Positions 35,461 through 44,517 of a stretch of 64,000 nucleotides of DNA are shown here, one piece after another. Numbering within the stretch: position 1 is the first letter of the stretch; the number at the start of each line of letters is the position of its first letter. The notes under the pieces are model-generated. The model saw nothing but the letters and a program-made list of their open reading frames with translations, was not told where the DNA came from and made no database searches. A program made the translations under genes and the position numbers. Origin of the DNA: Thermosphaera aggregans (GTDB lineage Archaea; Thermoproteota; Thermoprotei_A; Sulfolobales; Desulfurococcaceae); NCBI RefSeq assembly GCF_014962245.1, contig NZ_CP063144.1, positions 1,044,582-1,108,581 on the forward strand. The letters run 5' to 3'.

Positions 35461-36672
35461 GTGGTAGATCTATCTGTAGAAATAGCCGGTATAAAGATGA
35501 AAAACCCCATTATGAATGCTGCATGCCCGATCTCCCGCGATGCTGAAACAATGAAGCTGTTGATCGAAAACGGGGTTGGAGGAGTTGTTGCGAAAACAAT
35601 TAGCGTCAAACCCGCCATTGTTCCAAGGCCGAGCATGGCCGTTGTGGACAGGGGAATGGGTAGGTTTTACTACTTGAAAACCTTAAAACCAGGGGATGTT
35701 AGGATAACTCCGGTGGATGCGGGAAACCATAGATTTATACATGCCTTCCTCAACGCCGAGCTATGGAGCGATATCCCTGCTGAACACTACTTAGAGCGTG
35801 AATACCCAATAGTCAAAACCTACTGCAGGGAGCGGGGGGTGGCTTTCTTTGTCAGCATAGGCTACAAGCCCGAAGAGCTAGCGCTGCTTGGTCCTAAAGT
35901 AGAGAAAGCAGGCGCAGACGCGATCGAATTCTCCACGCATTACATAGGAAAAGACTATCGCCCCGTAATAGAGGCTGCTAAAGCCCTTAGAGAATCCGTA
36001 TCAATCCCCATCTTCGCCAAGCTCAGCCCGTTCACTCCTAACATACCGGAGCTGGTGAGAGAGCTCGAAAACGTCCGCGTCGATGGAATCGTAGCTACAA
36101 ACACTATTGGACCTGCATTGAGCATAGATGTTGAAACCGGTATGCCAATAGTCGGAGGCCCCTACGGGTACGGGTGGATGAGCGGCCCGGCTCTGAAGCC
36201 CATTTCTCTGGCCGTGGTGGCGGAGGCAGCGAAGAGTACTAAACTCCCAGTTATAGGGGTTGGAGGGATTACCAGAGGCGTGGACGTTATCGAGTACTTC
36301 ATGGCTGGGGCATCAGCTGTTCAAATATGTACAGCCGCACTAGTTGAAGGGTTCAGCGTGTTCCAGAGAATTTTAAGCGAGACTAAGACATGGCTTGAAA
36401 AACACGGGTACTCGAGCATACTGGACGTGAAAGGACTGGCGTTGAAGCATTTGAAACCTGAGCCGAGAAGGGTTTGGGCTAAGCCGCCTGTAGTTGATGA
36501 GAAAAAATGTATTGGCTGCGGGTTCTGCCAGCAAGTCTGTGACTACGATGCAGTGCATGTTGAAGAATCCAGCAACGGTAAGAGATTGGCTGTTGTGGAC
36601 AAGACAAAGTGTTATGGGTGCGGTCTCTGCACCTCTGTGTGTCCAACCAGGGCTATCCATTTTGAAGAGTAA
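35461..36672 (+). CDS. PreA-like dihydropyrimidine dehydrogenase-type flavoprotein with two [4Fe-4S] motifs
   Basis: A 403-residue protein: a DHODH-type TIM barrel (1-330) with FMN-binding K187 (FAKLSP) and GVGGI (266-270), followed by two C-x2-C-x2-C-x3-C ferredoxin motifs (C350/353/356/360 and C384/387/390/394). This is the architecture of the PreA subunit. The place of the usual substrate-loop N-x-S-C-P motif reads EFSTHYIG (156-163), so the catalytic cysteine or serine loop is altered. GTG 35461 is taken as start, six bases after GTGGGTG; GTG 35452 lies within that site. No PreT-like diaphorase is adjacent. Confidence 0.85.
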   Translation: MVDLSVEIAGIKMKNPIMNAACPISRDAETMKLLIENGVGGVVAKTISVKPAIVPRPSMAVVDRGMGRFYYLKTLKPGDVRITPVDAGNHRFIHAFLNAELWSDIPAEHYLEREYPIVKTYCRERGVAFFVSIGYKPEELALLGPKVEKAGADAIEFSTHYIGKDYRPVIEAAKALRESVSIPIFAKLSPFTPNIPELVRELENVRVDGIVATNTIGPALSIDVETGMPIVGGPYGYGWMSGPALKPISLAVVAEAAKSTKLPVIGVGGITRGVDVIEYFMAGASAVQICTAALVEGFSVFQRILSETKTWLEKHGYSSILDVKGLALKHLKPEPRRVWAKPPVVDEKKCIGCGFCQQVCDYDAVHVEESSNGKRLAVVDKTKCYGCGLCTSVCPTRAIHFEE

Positions 36673-36679
36673 TGCATCC

Positions 36680-36691
36680 TTTTTTATTTTT
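36680..36691 (+). terminator. Oligo-T terminator after the PreA-like gene
   Basis: TTTTTTATTTTT shortly after the stop codon, followed by AT-rich sequence before the pgk promoter. Confidence 0.5.
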
Positions 36692-36767
36692 ATATACTTA
36701 TTTAAATTTTGATGAAAAAATCCCCGTTGAATTTATTGAAATGTTTAATTAAAGACTTCCATGGAAA

Positions 36768-36775
36768 CTTATAAG
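36768..36775 (+). promoter_or_regulatory. TATA box of the pgk-gap operon
   Basis: CTTATAAG about 38 bases upstream of GTG 36810; GGTG at 36799-36802 is the ribosome site. Confidence 0.6.
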
Positions 36776-36809
36776 CCTCAACCCCTATATTGAATTTTGG
36801 TGTATATTT

Positions 36810-38045
36810 GTGTCGATAAATATACCGAAACTACCCACTGTTAGAGACCTAGACATTAGGGAGAAGAAAGTGTTGGTGAGAATAGATATAAACTCCCCTG
36901 TAGACCCGGATACCGGGGAGATATTAGATGATAGGAGAATAAGTGTTCACGGGAAATACATTAAAGAAATGATAAAAGATTACAACCCAGCATTGGTGCT
37001 TATCTCGCATCAAGGCCGTCCTGGCGAAGGGGATTTCATAAGCCTCGAGAAGCATGCTGAACTGCTTTCCAAGTACACTGAGACCCCTGTTAAATTTGTG
37101 GACGATATTATTGGCCCAAAGGCAAGGGAGGAGATTAGGAATCTTAAACCCGGTGAAATCCTTCTCTTGGAAAATCTAAGGCTGCTTTCCGAGGAGATAA
37201 TAGAGGCTGCACCTGAGAAACAAGCTTTAACAATGCTCGTGAAAAAGCTTTCAAGCAACGTAGACGTCTACGTCAACGATGCCTTCGCAACCGCTCACAG
37301 AAGCCAGCCAAGCATAGTGGGTTTCCCGTTATCGCTTCCAAGCTGTATTGGACCGGTATTTGAGAAGGAAATCCAGGCAATTACCAGGATATTGAACTCG
37401 TTCGAATCTCCTCGTATATACGTGCTAGGAGGTTCAAAAGTCCGCGAGCTTCTCCGCGTTATTGAAAACTTGATGAGAAACAAGCTAGCGGATAGAATCT
37501 TGGCAACCGGGTTACTGGCTCACCTATTCTTAGTGGCTAAAGGAATCGACATTGGCGTTGAAAACATGAAGGTGTTGGAGGAGAAGGGGCTGCTACCTCT
37601 TATTCCAAGGGCACGCTACATTTTGATGAGGGGTGCACCTATCGAGACACCGATAGACTTCAAGGCTAAGGTAAACGGAGAGGTGAGGAACGTGTACGTT
37701 GGCGAAATACGTGGAGTGATTAGAGACATTGGCGAAAACACTGTCAAAATATATGGGGATTTACTGAAGGATGCTAAGGTAATAGTGATGAGAGGGCCGG
37801 CCGGGGTCATAGAAGAGGAGGAATTTAGAAAGGGGACGCTCAACCTACTGGAATCGGTCTATAGGAGCAACGCTTTCACTCTAATAGCAGGGGGACACCT
37901 GGGTTCAATGGTTGATGAGAGCAGGTTGAACAACAGGATCCATGTCTCCACCGGCGGGAACGCGCTACTACTGTTCCTCTCCGGCGAGGAATTACCTGCT
38001 TTGAAAGCGATGGAATTATCTTCGAAAATGTTCCTGGGATGGTAG
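36810..38045 (+). CDS. pgk: Phosphoglycerate kinase
   Basis: A 411-residue glycolytic/gluconeogenic kinase interconverting 1,3-bisphosphoglycerate and 3-phosphoglycerate. Visible landmarks are VLVRIDINSPVD (N-domain), ISHQGRPGEGD, NDAFATAHRSQPSIVGFP, RGPAGVIEEEEF and the C-terminal AGGHLGSMVD. It begins with GTG and its end overlaps the GAPDH start by seven bases, the pgk-gap arrangement common in Crenarchaeota. Confidence 0.96.
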   Translation: MSINIPKLPTVRDLDIREKKVLVRIDINSPVDPDTGEILDDRRISVHGKYIKEMIKDYNPALVLISHQGRPGEGDFISLEKHAELLSKYTETPVKFVDDIIGPKAREEIRNLKPGEILLLENLRLLSEEIIEAAPEKQALTMLVKKLSSNVDVYVNDAFATAHRSQPSIVGFPLSLPSCIGPVFEKEIQAITRILNSFESPRIYVLGGSKVRELLRVIENLMRNKLADRILATGLLAHLFLVAKGIDIGVENMKVLEEKGLLPLIPRARYILMRGAPIETPIDFKAKVNGEVRNVYVGEIRGVIRDIGENTVKIYGDLLKDAKVIVMRGPAGVIEEEEFRKGTLNLLESVYRSNAFTLIAGGHLGSMVDESRLNNRIHVSTGGNALLLFLSGEELPALKAMELSSKMFLGW

Positions 38046-39079
38046 AATTGATCAAGGTGGGATTAAACGGTTACGGTACCATAGGGAAAAGAGTCGCAGA
38101 CGCTGTGCTGAAAAACTCAAGGTTCCAGCTTGTAGGAATAGTTAAGTACACCCCTGACTACTCTTCAAAGATGGCTTTCAAGAAAGGTATAAACATCTAT
38201 GTCCCACCTGAGAAATGGCGTGATTTTGAATCACAAGGTGTAACGCCGAAAGGAACCATCCAGGAGTTCCTAGAGGAGTCTTCCATAATAATCGATGCCT
38301 CGCCTAGTGGTAAGGGGTTTGCGAATCTTTCACTATATAAAGCTGCTGGAAAACCAGCTATTTTTCAAGGAGGAGAGAAGCCGGAGGTAGCGGAGTTAAG
38401 TTTCAGCACTTACTGCAACTATGACGAGGCAGTCGGTAGGAAGTACCTTAGAGTGGTTAGTTGCAACACTACTGGATTGCTCAGGATTCTCTGCGTATTA
38501 CACAAGGAATTCAACGTTAAACGTGCCAGAGTACTCGTGATCAGGAGAGGGGCGGATCCCAAGGAGGATGCTAGAGGACCCATTAACTCCATAAAACTTG
38601 AATCTGTAGAGGATGTTAGCCACCACGGGAAGGACGCAATGCTGGTCTTACCCAATGTTAAAATAATCAGCCAAGCGGTTGTAGTTCCAACAACTCTTAT
38701 GCATGTACAATATTTAGATGTAGAGGTGGCTACACCTGTAATTAAGGAACAAGTTACCGAGGTTTTAAGCAGGTATGCCCGAATACTCCTGGTTGATCCC
38801 AAGAAAACCGGCTTGGACTCCACCAGCAAGTTGATCGAGGCCGCTAGAGACTTCCTGAGGAGTAGGAACGATATCTACGAAAACGTTGTCTTCGAGAATT
38901 CCATACTAGTCTCCGGTAACAGTATCTCACTGATCCAGGCTATTCATCAAGAATCAATAGTGGTTCCAGAAAACATGGATGCTCTATACGCTGTTGCCGG
39001 CGTCAAATTACCTTTGGAAAAAGTAGTTGAGGAAACAGATAAACTGCTGGGTATCGGGGGATTAAAAGATGTTTTTTAA
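38039..39079 (+). CDS. gap: Archaeal type II glyceraldehyde-3-phosphate dehydrogenase
   Basis: A 346-residue dehydrogenase with NAD(P)-binding GYGTIGKR (11-18), the catalytic cysteine C142 in SCNTTG, and the archaeal HVQYLDVEV stretch. It forms 1,3-bisphosphoglycerate, mainly in gluconeogenesis in many Crenarchaeota, where ferredoxin-linked or non-phosphorylating enzymes serve glycolysis. It overlaps pgk and is translated with it. Confidence 0.96.
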   Translation: MVELIKVGLNGYGTIGKRVADAVLKNSRFQLVGIVKYTPDYSSKMAFKKGINIYVPPEKWRDFESQGVTPKGTIQEFLEESSIIIDASPSGKGFANLSLYKAAGKPAIFQGGEKPEVAELSFSTYCNYDEAVGRKYLRVVSCNTTGLLRILCVLHKEFNVKRARVLVIRRGADPKEDARGPINSIKLESVEDVSHHGKDAMLVLPNVKIISQAVVVPTTLMHVQYLDVEVATPVIKEQVTEVLSRYARILLVDPKKTGLDSTSKLIEAARDFLRSRNDIYENVVFENSILVSGNSISLIQAIHQESIVVPENMDALYAVAGVKLPLEKVVEETDKLLGIGGLKDVF

Positions 39080-39120
39080 TAAGAGGATGATACATAATTA
39101 TCTAGAGGTGTATTCTACAG

Positions 39121-39543
39121 TTGAATGGTGAAGAGCCCTCATATAGGATTAGTTTCATCTACAGGAAGATACTAGTCCCTGTTGATGGGAGCGAGGTAAG
39201 TCTTAAAGCACTGGAGCTGGCTATTGATTTAGCCAAGCATTATGGTTCAAAGATAACAGTGGTAACTGTTAAAAGCAAGGGAGAAACCCTCAGCCAAGAC
39301 CCGCTGGCGAAGGCTAAGGCGAGAATAGCTAGAGAACCTATTAACGTTTCATATAAGACGCTCGAATATGATCCTAGCCTGGAAAGCGTCAGCTATCGGT
39401 TGATAAAAGAAATCGTTGAGGAAGGTTACGACCTAGTGATAATGGGAGCCAGGGGCAAAACACTCTATGGCGAACTCCCCATTGGCAGCGTGGCACTATC
39501 TCTCGTAATAAACGCTCCTATTTCAGTCCTAGTGGTTAGGTAA
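39121..39543 (+). CDS. Universal stress protein (UspA family)
   Basis: A 140-residue UspA fold: RKILVPVDGSEVSLKALELA at 16-35 and the ATP-type motif G-x2-G-x9-G-(S/T) seen as GARGKTLYGELPIGSVAL. The TTG start follows GAGGTG. It is 41 bases behind gap on the same strand and convergent (one base gap) with the phosphorylase gene. A regulatory or stress role is generic to the family. Confidence 0.88.
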   Translation: MNGEEPSYRISFIYRKILVPVDGSEVSLKALELAIDLAKHYGSKITVVTVKSKGETLSQDPLAKAKARIAREPINVSYKTLEYDPSLESVSYRLIKEIVEEGYDLVIMGARGKTLYGELPIGSVALSLVINAPISVLVVR

Positions 39544-39544
39544 A

Positions 39545-41065
39545 CTACATTTTAATATAGTATTTTTTCAACGCTTCTCTAATGTCTACCTTGCCCGGGG
39601 CAGTCTTCAAGCTGTTGAAAGCTACTTCCCAATACTTTTCCGGATCCCTCTGGTAGAGTTCAATTATCCAGAGCAACTTGTTTCTGAACTCGTAGTAATC
39701 CTTCTCATCGATTTCCCTGGCCCTTTGATCAGTGTATATGTTTATGAAGTCTGAGGGTTCAATGCCGAAGAGCCAGCTGTTAACCCCGTCCTCAACAACC
39801 TCGAGAACGCCGCCATCTCTGCTGGAGAGAACCGGAACCCCGTTCACCATGGCTTTCATGTAGCTCGTACCGCAAGCCTCCCAGCCTGGGAAAGGCGTGA
39901 ACAACAGTAAGTCTGATCCCTGAATTATTGTTCTCGCCTTCTCAATGTTGTAATCGGGTATATACGCCACGTTAGTAAGCTTTAAGTCCAGCTCTCTGAA
40001 TTTCTTCAAGTAACCTATTCCGTCGGAGTCTCTTGGGTGGGGTTTACCAGCAATTATGAAGAACGCGTTAATATCAGGGTTTTCCTCTATAAATCTCGCG
40101 ATAAAGTATGGACGCTTATACCTTGCCAGCCTCCTAGTCCATGCGATCACTATTCTTCCATCCATGTTGACGTTGCCTTTGAAGCTTTTAATTAGCGAAA
40201 AAGCTTCCTCCTTAGCGCTCTGTCTAACTCTCTTCAAAAGATCGATGCTAATAGTTGAACTGTTCACTGCTTCACGCAGAGCTGGATGCATCCACCTCCC
40301 TAGATGTATACCATTAGTGATTGAAACTATCTTTTCCTTGTACTTTGGAAAAATGGCGGCAGCAACCGCTTCCTGCTTCTTCGAAACAACTATACCCTTG
40401 TCTAGTTTGGAGAGGGAGAACTCTGTTAGATTAATATAGTCTCCTAGGAACACGCCGAATTCTCTAGCAATGAACTCTCCCGGGAAGCTCGGATGCCCCC
40501 ATGGCCCGGGAGTGTGTATTATGATGCGCGAAATCCTTGATACCTCCAGCACGTTGAGAATGAGAGAGGCATAGCTCTCTTCTAAATCTATAACGCTCAC
40601 CTTATCGAGTCCAACATAGTTTTTCAAATAGTATGCCGATGCCTTTGCCAATAAGGCATACTTGTAGAAGGTTTCCTCAATACTGTTTTCATAGTAAACC
40701 CTATCTGTAAGCCTTCTAGCCCAGAACGGGCATACCGCTTCGAATAAGACTGCCTTCGCTGTCTTATACTTGAATACCCATGGTCTAACAATGACATCTT
40801 CTCCACGTAATTGCACACTGAATTCTTTCTCTTGCGAGAGCTTTGAGATGAATTCCTGGTCTTGTTCCTCGGGCTGAAGTACCGGCTCAACCCCTTTGAA
40901 GCTAATACTTGTGTATCCCTGGCGGTAGAAGAGGGAGAGAGCTAGGTAGTCAAGCCCCATGTCGCCCGCTCCCAGCAACTTGTCTCCTTCCAAAACACCT
41001 AGGCCGCCGGCGTATATTCTCCCGCCTTCAATGGCGATTTCAGGTGTTATGCTGACGATAACCAT
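39545..41065 (-). CDS. Short archaeal alpha-glucan phosphorylase (GT35-like)
   Basis: A 506-residue protein, much shorter than the ~800-residue bacterial enzymes but like the short GlgP forms of other Crenarchaeota. It has GGLGVLEGDKLLGAGDMG near the N-terminus, NGIHLGRWMHPAL in the middle, RRLARYKRP and AGKPHPRDSDG, and a pyridoxal phosphate lysine in CGTSYMKAMVNG. It releases glucose 1-phosphate from glycogen or maltodextrin, feeding the glycolytic enzymes just upstream. Start ATG 41065 is preceded by GAGGTCGGG; a longer frame to 41110 adds non-conserved residues. Confidence 0.88.
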   Translation of the reverse strand: MVIVSITPEIAIEGGRIYAGGLGVLEGDKLLGAGDMGLDYLALSLFYRQGYTSISFKGVEPVLQPEEQDQEFISKLSQEKEFSVQLRGEDVIVRPWVFKYKTAKAVLFEAVCPFWARRLTDRVYYENSIEETFYKYALLAKASAYYLKNYVGLDKVSVIDLEESYASLILNVLEVSRISRIIIHTPGPWGHPSFPGEFIAREFGVFLGDYINLTEFSLSKLDKGIVVSKKQEAVAAAIFPKYKEKIVSITNGIHLGRWMHPALREAVNSSTISIDLLKRVRQSAKEEAFSLIKSFKGNVNMDGRIVIAWTRRLARYKRPYFIARFIEENPDINAFFIIAGKPHPRDSDGIGYLKKFRELDLKLTNVAYIPDYNIEKARTIIQGSDLLLFTPFPGWEACGTSYMKAMVNGVPVLSSRDGGVLEVVEDGVNSWLFGIEPSDFINIYTDQRAREIDEKDYYEFRNKLLWIIELYQRDPEKYWEVAFNSLKTAPGKVDIREALKKYYIKM

Positions 41066-41137
41066 AAATCCCGACCTCGTGCTTGCCAAATTTAATATAA
41101 TTGCGAACAATATTTAATGTGTAACGGAGGATAAGCC

Positions 41138-42772
41138 TTGATTCATGAACTAGTCTCGAAGTACATGGAGAACTTGCACGCGTCGATGGCGAGGGACCTC
41201 CTCAACATTATCACGAGATACCATAGGATTCAGGGTTCTAGGGAGTTAAACCTGGCGGTTGAGGAGTTAAAAGAAGTTCTAAGTGGGATGGGTCTTTCAA
41301 CCAGGGTGCTGAAAATAGCTCCAGGCGGTACAAAAGGATTCATGGAAATCCCGGCGAGCTGGAATCTCAAAAACGCTTTCTTGGAAGTTAAAGTGGGAAA
41401 CACTGTTATTGAGAAATTCCATTCTAAAGACTACCCTACACTCGTAGCCGCTCACTCGCCTCCTGGGGAGGGGTGTGGAGAATTATCCATATGTACGAAT
41501 GAAAAGTGCGAGGGGGATGTTGTACTAGCTAAGGGATATGTCTATGATCTCTACAAGACCATTGATGCCAGGCTCATCCTGGTGTATGACCCGAAGAGGT
41601 TTAGAGATGCTGTCCCATACACCGGTCTTTTCATAAGTAGGGAGGAGGTTCTAGATAAGGTCGTGATGAACATACCCTATACCACAGCGCTTAGGCTTCA
41701 ATCAATGCTTATTGAAAACCCTGCTAGAAAAATAACCGTATGCTGGAGGGTGGAGAGCGAATATAGCGGGGAGGGAATACTAGCATTAGTGGCTTGCAAC
41801 ACGGAGGAGCCAGCAGTATTGTATACAAGCCATATATGCCACCCAAAACCAGGCGCGCACGACAACGCCAGTGGTAGTGTTGCGAACGCGTTAATAGCTT
41901 TCGCAATTGCTAACTCGAGAAACGAGGCCTACATCCCCTCCTGTCATGCATGGGTTCCCGAGTACACGGGCACTATATTCTTGAAAAACGCTTTGAAAAA
42001 CCCTCCCAAAGCTGTTATCAACTTAGACATGGTGGGGAGTAATCAAGGTGTTACAGGCTCAACCCTCAACATAGTAATGCCTCCCCTCATCATAGACTCG
42101 ACAATAGCCCCGTACGCATACCTCGCTGTTAAATACGTCATGGACACTGCATCATCGTTCGGCGGGTTCAAACTCCCCGGGGTTCGCTACAGCATCACGC
42201 CGTACACTGCTGGAAGCGATCACGATGTGACAATTGGGTGGGGATGGGATAGTGTGATGTATAATGAGTGGCCTAGCAAATACTATCATACCAACATGGA
42301 TGCTTTGTCAACCCTCTCTGTTACAAGCCTTATTCAAATTTCACTAGCATCGCTGGTGGCTGGAAGCTTGTACTATCAGAAGTTTAAGACAGACCAGGTG
42401 AGAGCAAGGTTCAAGGAATACCTTAAAGCATGGTATGGAATGGAGTCCTTGAAGACCGGGATAACCCCCACATTGATAAGTAGCTTGATAGATTCAGAAA
42501 GAATGCCAGTCCGGGACAAGGTAAACGAGCTTGAAACACCAATATCCCTGCGACTACTTTATAAGAAAATGGATAGGGACATGTTCCTACGTCTCAGAGA
42601 GATAAGAGGTGCCAACACCTATCTTTCACTATACGCCCCGCTCGGCTACAAGAACGGTGTTGAAAACTTAATGGAGTTGTTCAAGCAGGAAAACCTGATA
42701 GGTTGGACTAAGAACGAAGAAATCATTATTAACAACGCGTGGAGTATTATCAAGGATGAAATCTTAAAATAA
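41138..42772 (+). CDS. M28-like zinc aminopeptidase (DUF4910/DUF2172 type)
   Basis: A 544-residue peptidase. Zinc-site residues can be seen in SHICHPKPGAHDNASGS (H235 and D242), E275 in WVPEYTGT, D297 in LDMVG and a histidine in YHTNMD. An inserted beta domain (about 60-200) and a C-terminal winged-helix-like part (about 440-540) are as in DUF4910 proteins. It probably trims peptides in the cytosol. The start is TTG 41138, with GGAGGAT upstream; the phosphorylase gene is divergent. Confidence 0.82.
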   Translation: MIHELVSKYMENLHASMARDLLNIITRYHRIQGSRELNLAVEELKEVLSGMGLSTRVLKIAPGGTKGFMEIPASWNLKNAFLEVKVGNTVIEKFHSKDYPTLVAAHSPPGEGCGELSICTNEKCEGDVVLAKGYVYDLYKTIDARLILVYDPKRFRDAVPYTGLFISREEVLDKVVMNIPYTTALRLQSMLIENPARKITVCWRVESEYSGEGILALVACNTEEPAVLYTSHICHPKPGAHDNASGSVANALIAFAIANSRNEAYIPSCHAWVPEYTGTIFLKNALKNPPKAVINLDMVGSNQGVTGSTLNIVMPPLIIDSTIAPYAYLAVKYVMDTASSFGGFKLPGVRYSITPYTAGSDHDVTIGWGWDSVMYNEWPSKYYHTNMDALSTLSVTSLIQISLASLVAGSLYYQKFKTDQVRARFKEYLKAWYGMESLKTGITPTLISSLIDSERMPVRDKVNELETPISLRLLYKKMDRDMFLRLREIRGANTYLSLYAPLGYKNGVENLMELFKQENLIGWTKNEEIIINNAWSIIKDEILK

Positions 42773-42790
42773 TACAGTAACGTGATAGAA

Positions 42791-44461
42791 ATGCCAACGA
42801 TAAGGGTAAGCATCAGGGATTTGGAGAGATTATTGGGCAAACAACTATCGGGCGAGGATGTAAAGAAGTACTTGCCATTCCTCAAATGCGAGATTGAAAT
42901 GCTGGAGAATGACTTGCTCGAGTACGAGGCAAATCATGACAGGCCCGACATATTCAGCGCAGAAGGATTGGCGAGAGGATTACGACCCTTCATGGGGCTA
43001 GCTTCAAAGGAGTTGCAGTTCAAACCATCCAGTGTGAAAGGATTCGCTGAGGACATACCTGAAAGACCCTATGTTGCCCTAGCAGTTGTAAGGGATCTTA
43101 GCCTAGATGATGAAGCGGTTAGGCAAATAATGCAGCTTCAGGAAAAGCTAGCCTCAACCTACGGTAGGGATCGAAGAAAAGCGAGCATAGGAGTCTACGA
43201 CCTTGACAAGATAACTCCCCCTGTTTACTATAAATTAGCTGATCCTGACAGTACGTTTTTCATACCTTTAGAAGCCTCAAGGGAAATGAGCTTGAGAAAA
43301 GCTCTGGAAGAGACTAAGCAGGGGCAATTATATGGATATATCATAGCCGGCATGAGGAAGTACCCGGTCCTAGCTGATTCTACCGGTCAAATACTAAGCC
43401 TTGCACCCATCGTTAATGGGGAAACCTCGAAAGTAGATGTTAGAACTAGAAACATATTGATAGACTCCACGAGCATTGATAAGGAAACGGCAATCAATTT
43501 AGTGACGATCATGGCTTTGAACATAGCGGAGAGGTCATCATCAGGAATTGTGGAGATAGTGGAAGTATCAACCCCCACTGGTGAAAAAATAGTTTCCCCC
43601 AAGACTGAGGCTCAAATACTGGTTTTAAACGTGGACGAGGTTAATGGGTTATTAGGGACACGGCTAGAAGCTGACGATATTGCTCAACTACTGAGAAACC
43701 ACTACTACGAAATCATTCAGAATGATGGTAAAAAATTGAAAGTCAAAGTACCATTGTTCAGGCTGGATGTTAAATCATGGGTTGATGTTGCCGAAGACGT
43801 TTCTATTTCACTAGGATACCATGTATTAGGGGCCGAGGCTGACTCGTTGCCTCCGTCAACTCATCCAGGTAGGATTCACCCTATCGAAGCGTTTTCACGG
43901 AAAATAAGGGATATTTTAATCGGAATGGGTTACACGGAGGTATCCAACTACATTATGAGCAACGAGTTTACCCAATTAACAAGATTTGGCTTGAAAACCA
44001 GCATGTACCTGGTTTCTAACCCTAAATCTGAAAGATTCACCGGATTGAGAGTTTGGCTGACACCTGGATTGCTAGATGCTGTCGTAGAGAACTCAAGCAA
44101 GCAATCAGTAATCAAAATCTTCGAGGTAGGAGACGTTATAATGCCGGGAGAAGGCGAAGGAGAACCTGTGGTGGAGAGAAAGCTTGGAGTAGCAATATCC
44201 CATGAGAAATCTACACTCACAGATGGCTTATCGCTAATAGCTTCTATTTTCGACCTTATTAATGCAGAATATAAGTTTCTTAGAGATAAAAATGAAGGGT
44301 TCCTGGAGGAGAGATTTACATCTATATATGTAAACGGGGAAAGGGTTGGTTTCGTAGGAGAAATACATCCCAAGATACTCTATGAGCTAGGCGTTGCCAA
44401 TCCGGTAGTGGTGGCTGAGGTAAGTCTTTCCAAACTTATTAAGCTTATTCAACAATATTAA
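42791..44461 (+). CDS. pheT: Phenylalanyl-tRNA synthetase beta subunit
   Basis: A 556-residue archaeal-type PheT. It opens MPTIRVSIRDLERLLGK, contains the B3/4 region with EANHDRPDIFSAEGLARG, the B5 domain and a C-terminal catalytic-like core with NYIMSNEFTQL and FVGEIHPKILYELGV. ATG 42791 is preferred since family members begin MPTI; a GTG three codons earlier is possible. The alpha subunit lies 4 kb away on the opposite strand, not in an operon. Confidence 0.95.
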   Translation: MPTIRVSIRDLERLLGKQLSGEDVKKYLPFLKCEIEMLENDLLEYEANHDRPDIFSAEGLARGLRPFMGLASKELQFKPSSVKGFAEDIPERPYVALAVVRDLSLDDEAVRQIMQLQEKLASTYGRDRRKASIGVYDLDKITPPVYYKLADPDSTFFIPLEASREMSLRKALEETKQGQLYGYIIAGMRKYPVLADSTGQILSLAPIVNGETSKVDVRTRNILIDSTSIDKETAINLVTIMALNIAERSSSGIVEIVEVSTPTGEKIVSPKTEAQILVLNVDEVNGLLGTRLEADDIAQLLRNHYYEIIQNDGKKLKVKVPLFRLDVKSWVDVAEDVSISLGYHVLGAEADSLPPSTHPGRIHPIEAFSRKIRDILIGMGYTEVSNYIMSNEFTQLTRFGLKTSMYLVSNPKSERFTGLRVWLTPGLLDAVVENSSKQSVIKIFEVGDVIMPGEGEGEPVVERKLGVAISHEKSTLTDGLSLIASIFDLINAEYKFLRDKNEGFLEERFTSIYVNGERVGFVGEIHPKILYELGVANPVVVAEVSLSKLIKLIQQY

Positions 44462-44517
44462 TCTCGAGGATGAGGCTTGGAAGGGATGACCTTGTTAAAA
44501 GGGATGAATTCACGGGC

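Noticed and set aside
24563-36672. The carbamoyl block as a mobile island
   Set aside because: No integrase, transposase, tRNA or flanking direct repeats seen; housekeeping genes such as cren7 and argF are interleaved.
37399-37411. CGTTCGAATCTCC resembling a tRNA T-loop
   Set aside because: Inside phosphoglycerate kinase coding sequence with no cloverleaf around it.
38419-38829. 136-residue minus-strand open frame
   Set aside because: Shadow of the GAPDH gene, low complexity in Ser/Thr/Leu as expected for an antisense frame.
43948-44373. 141-residue minus-strand open frame
   Set aside because: Antisense to pheT, which is a complete conserved gene.
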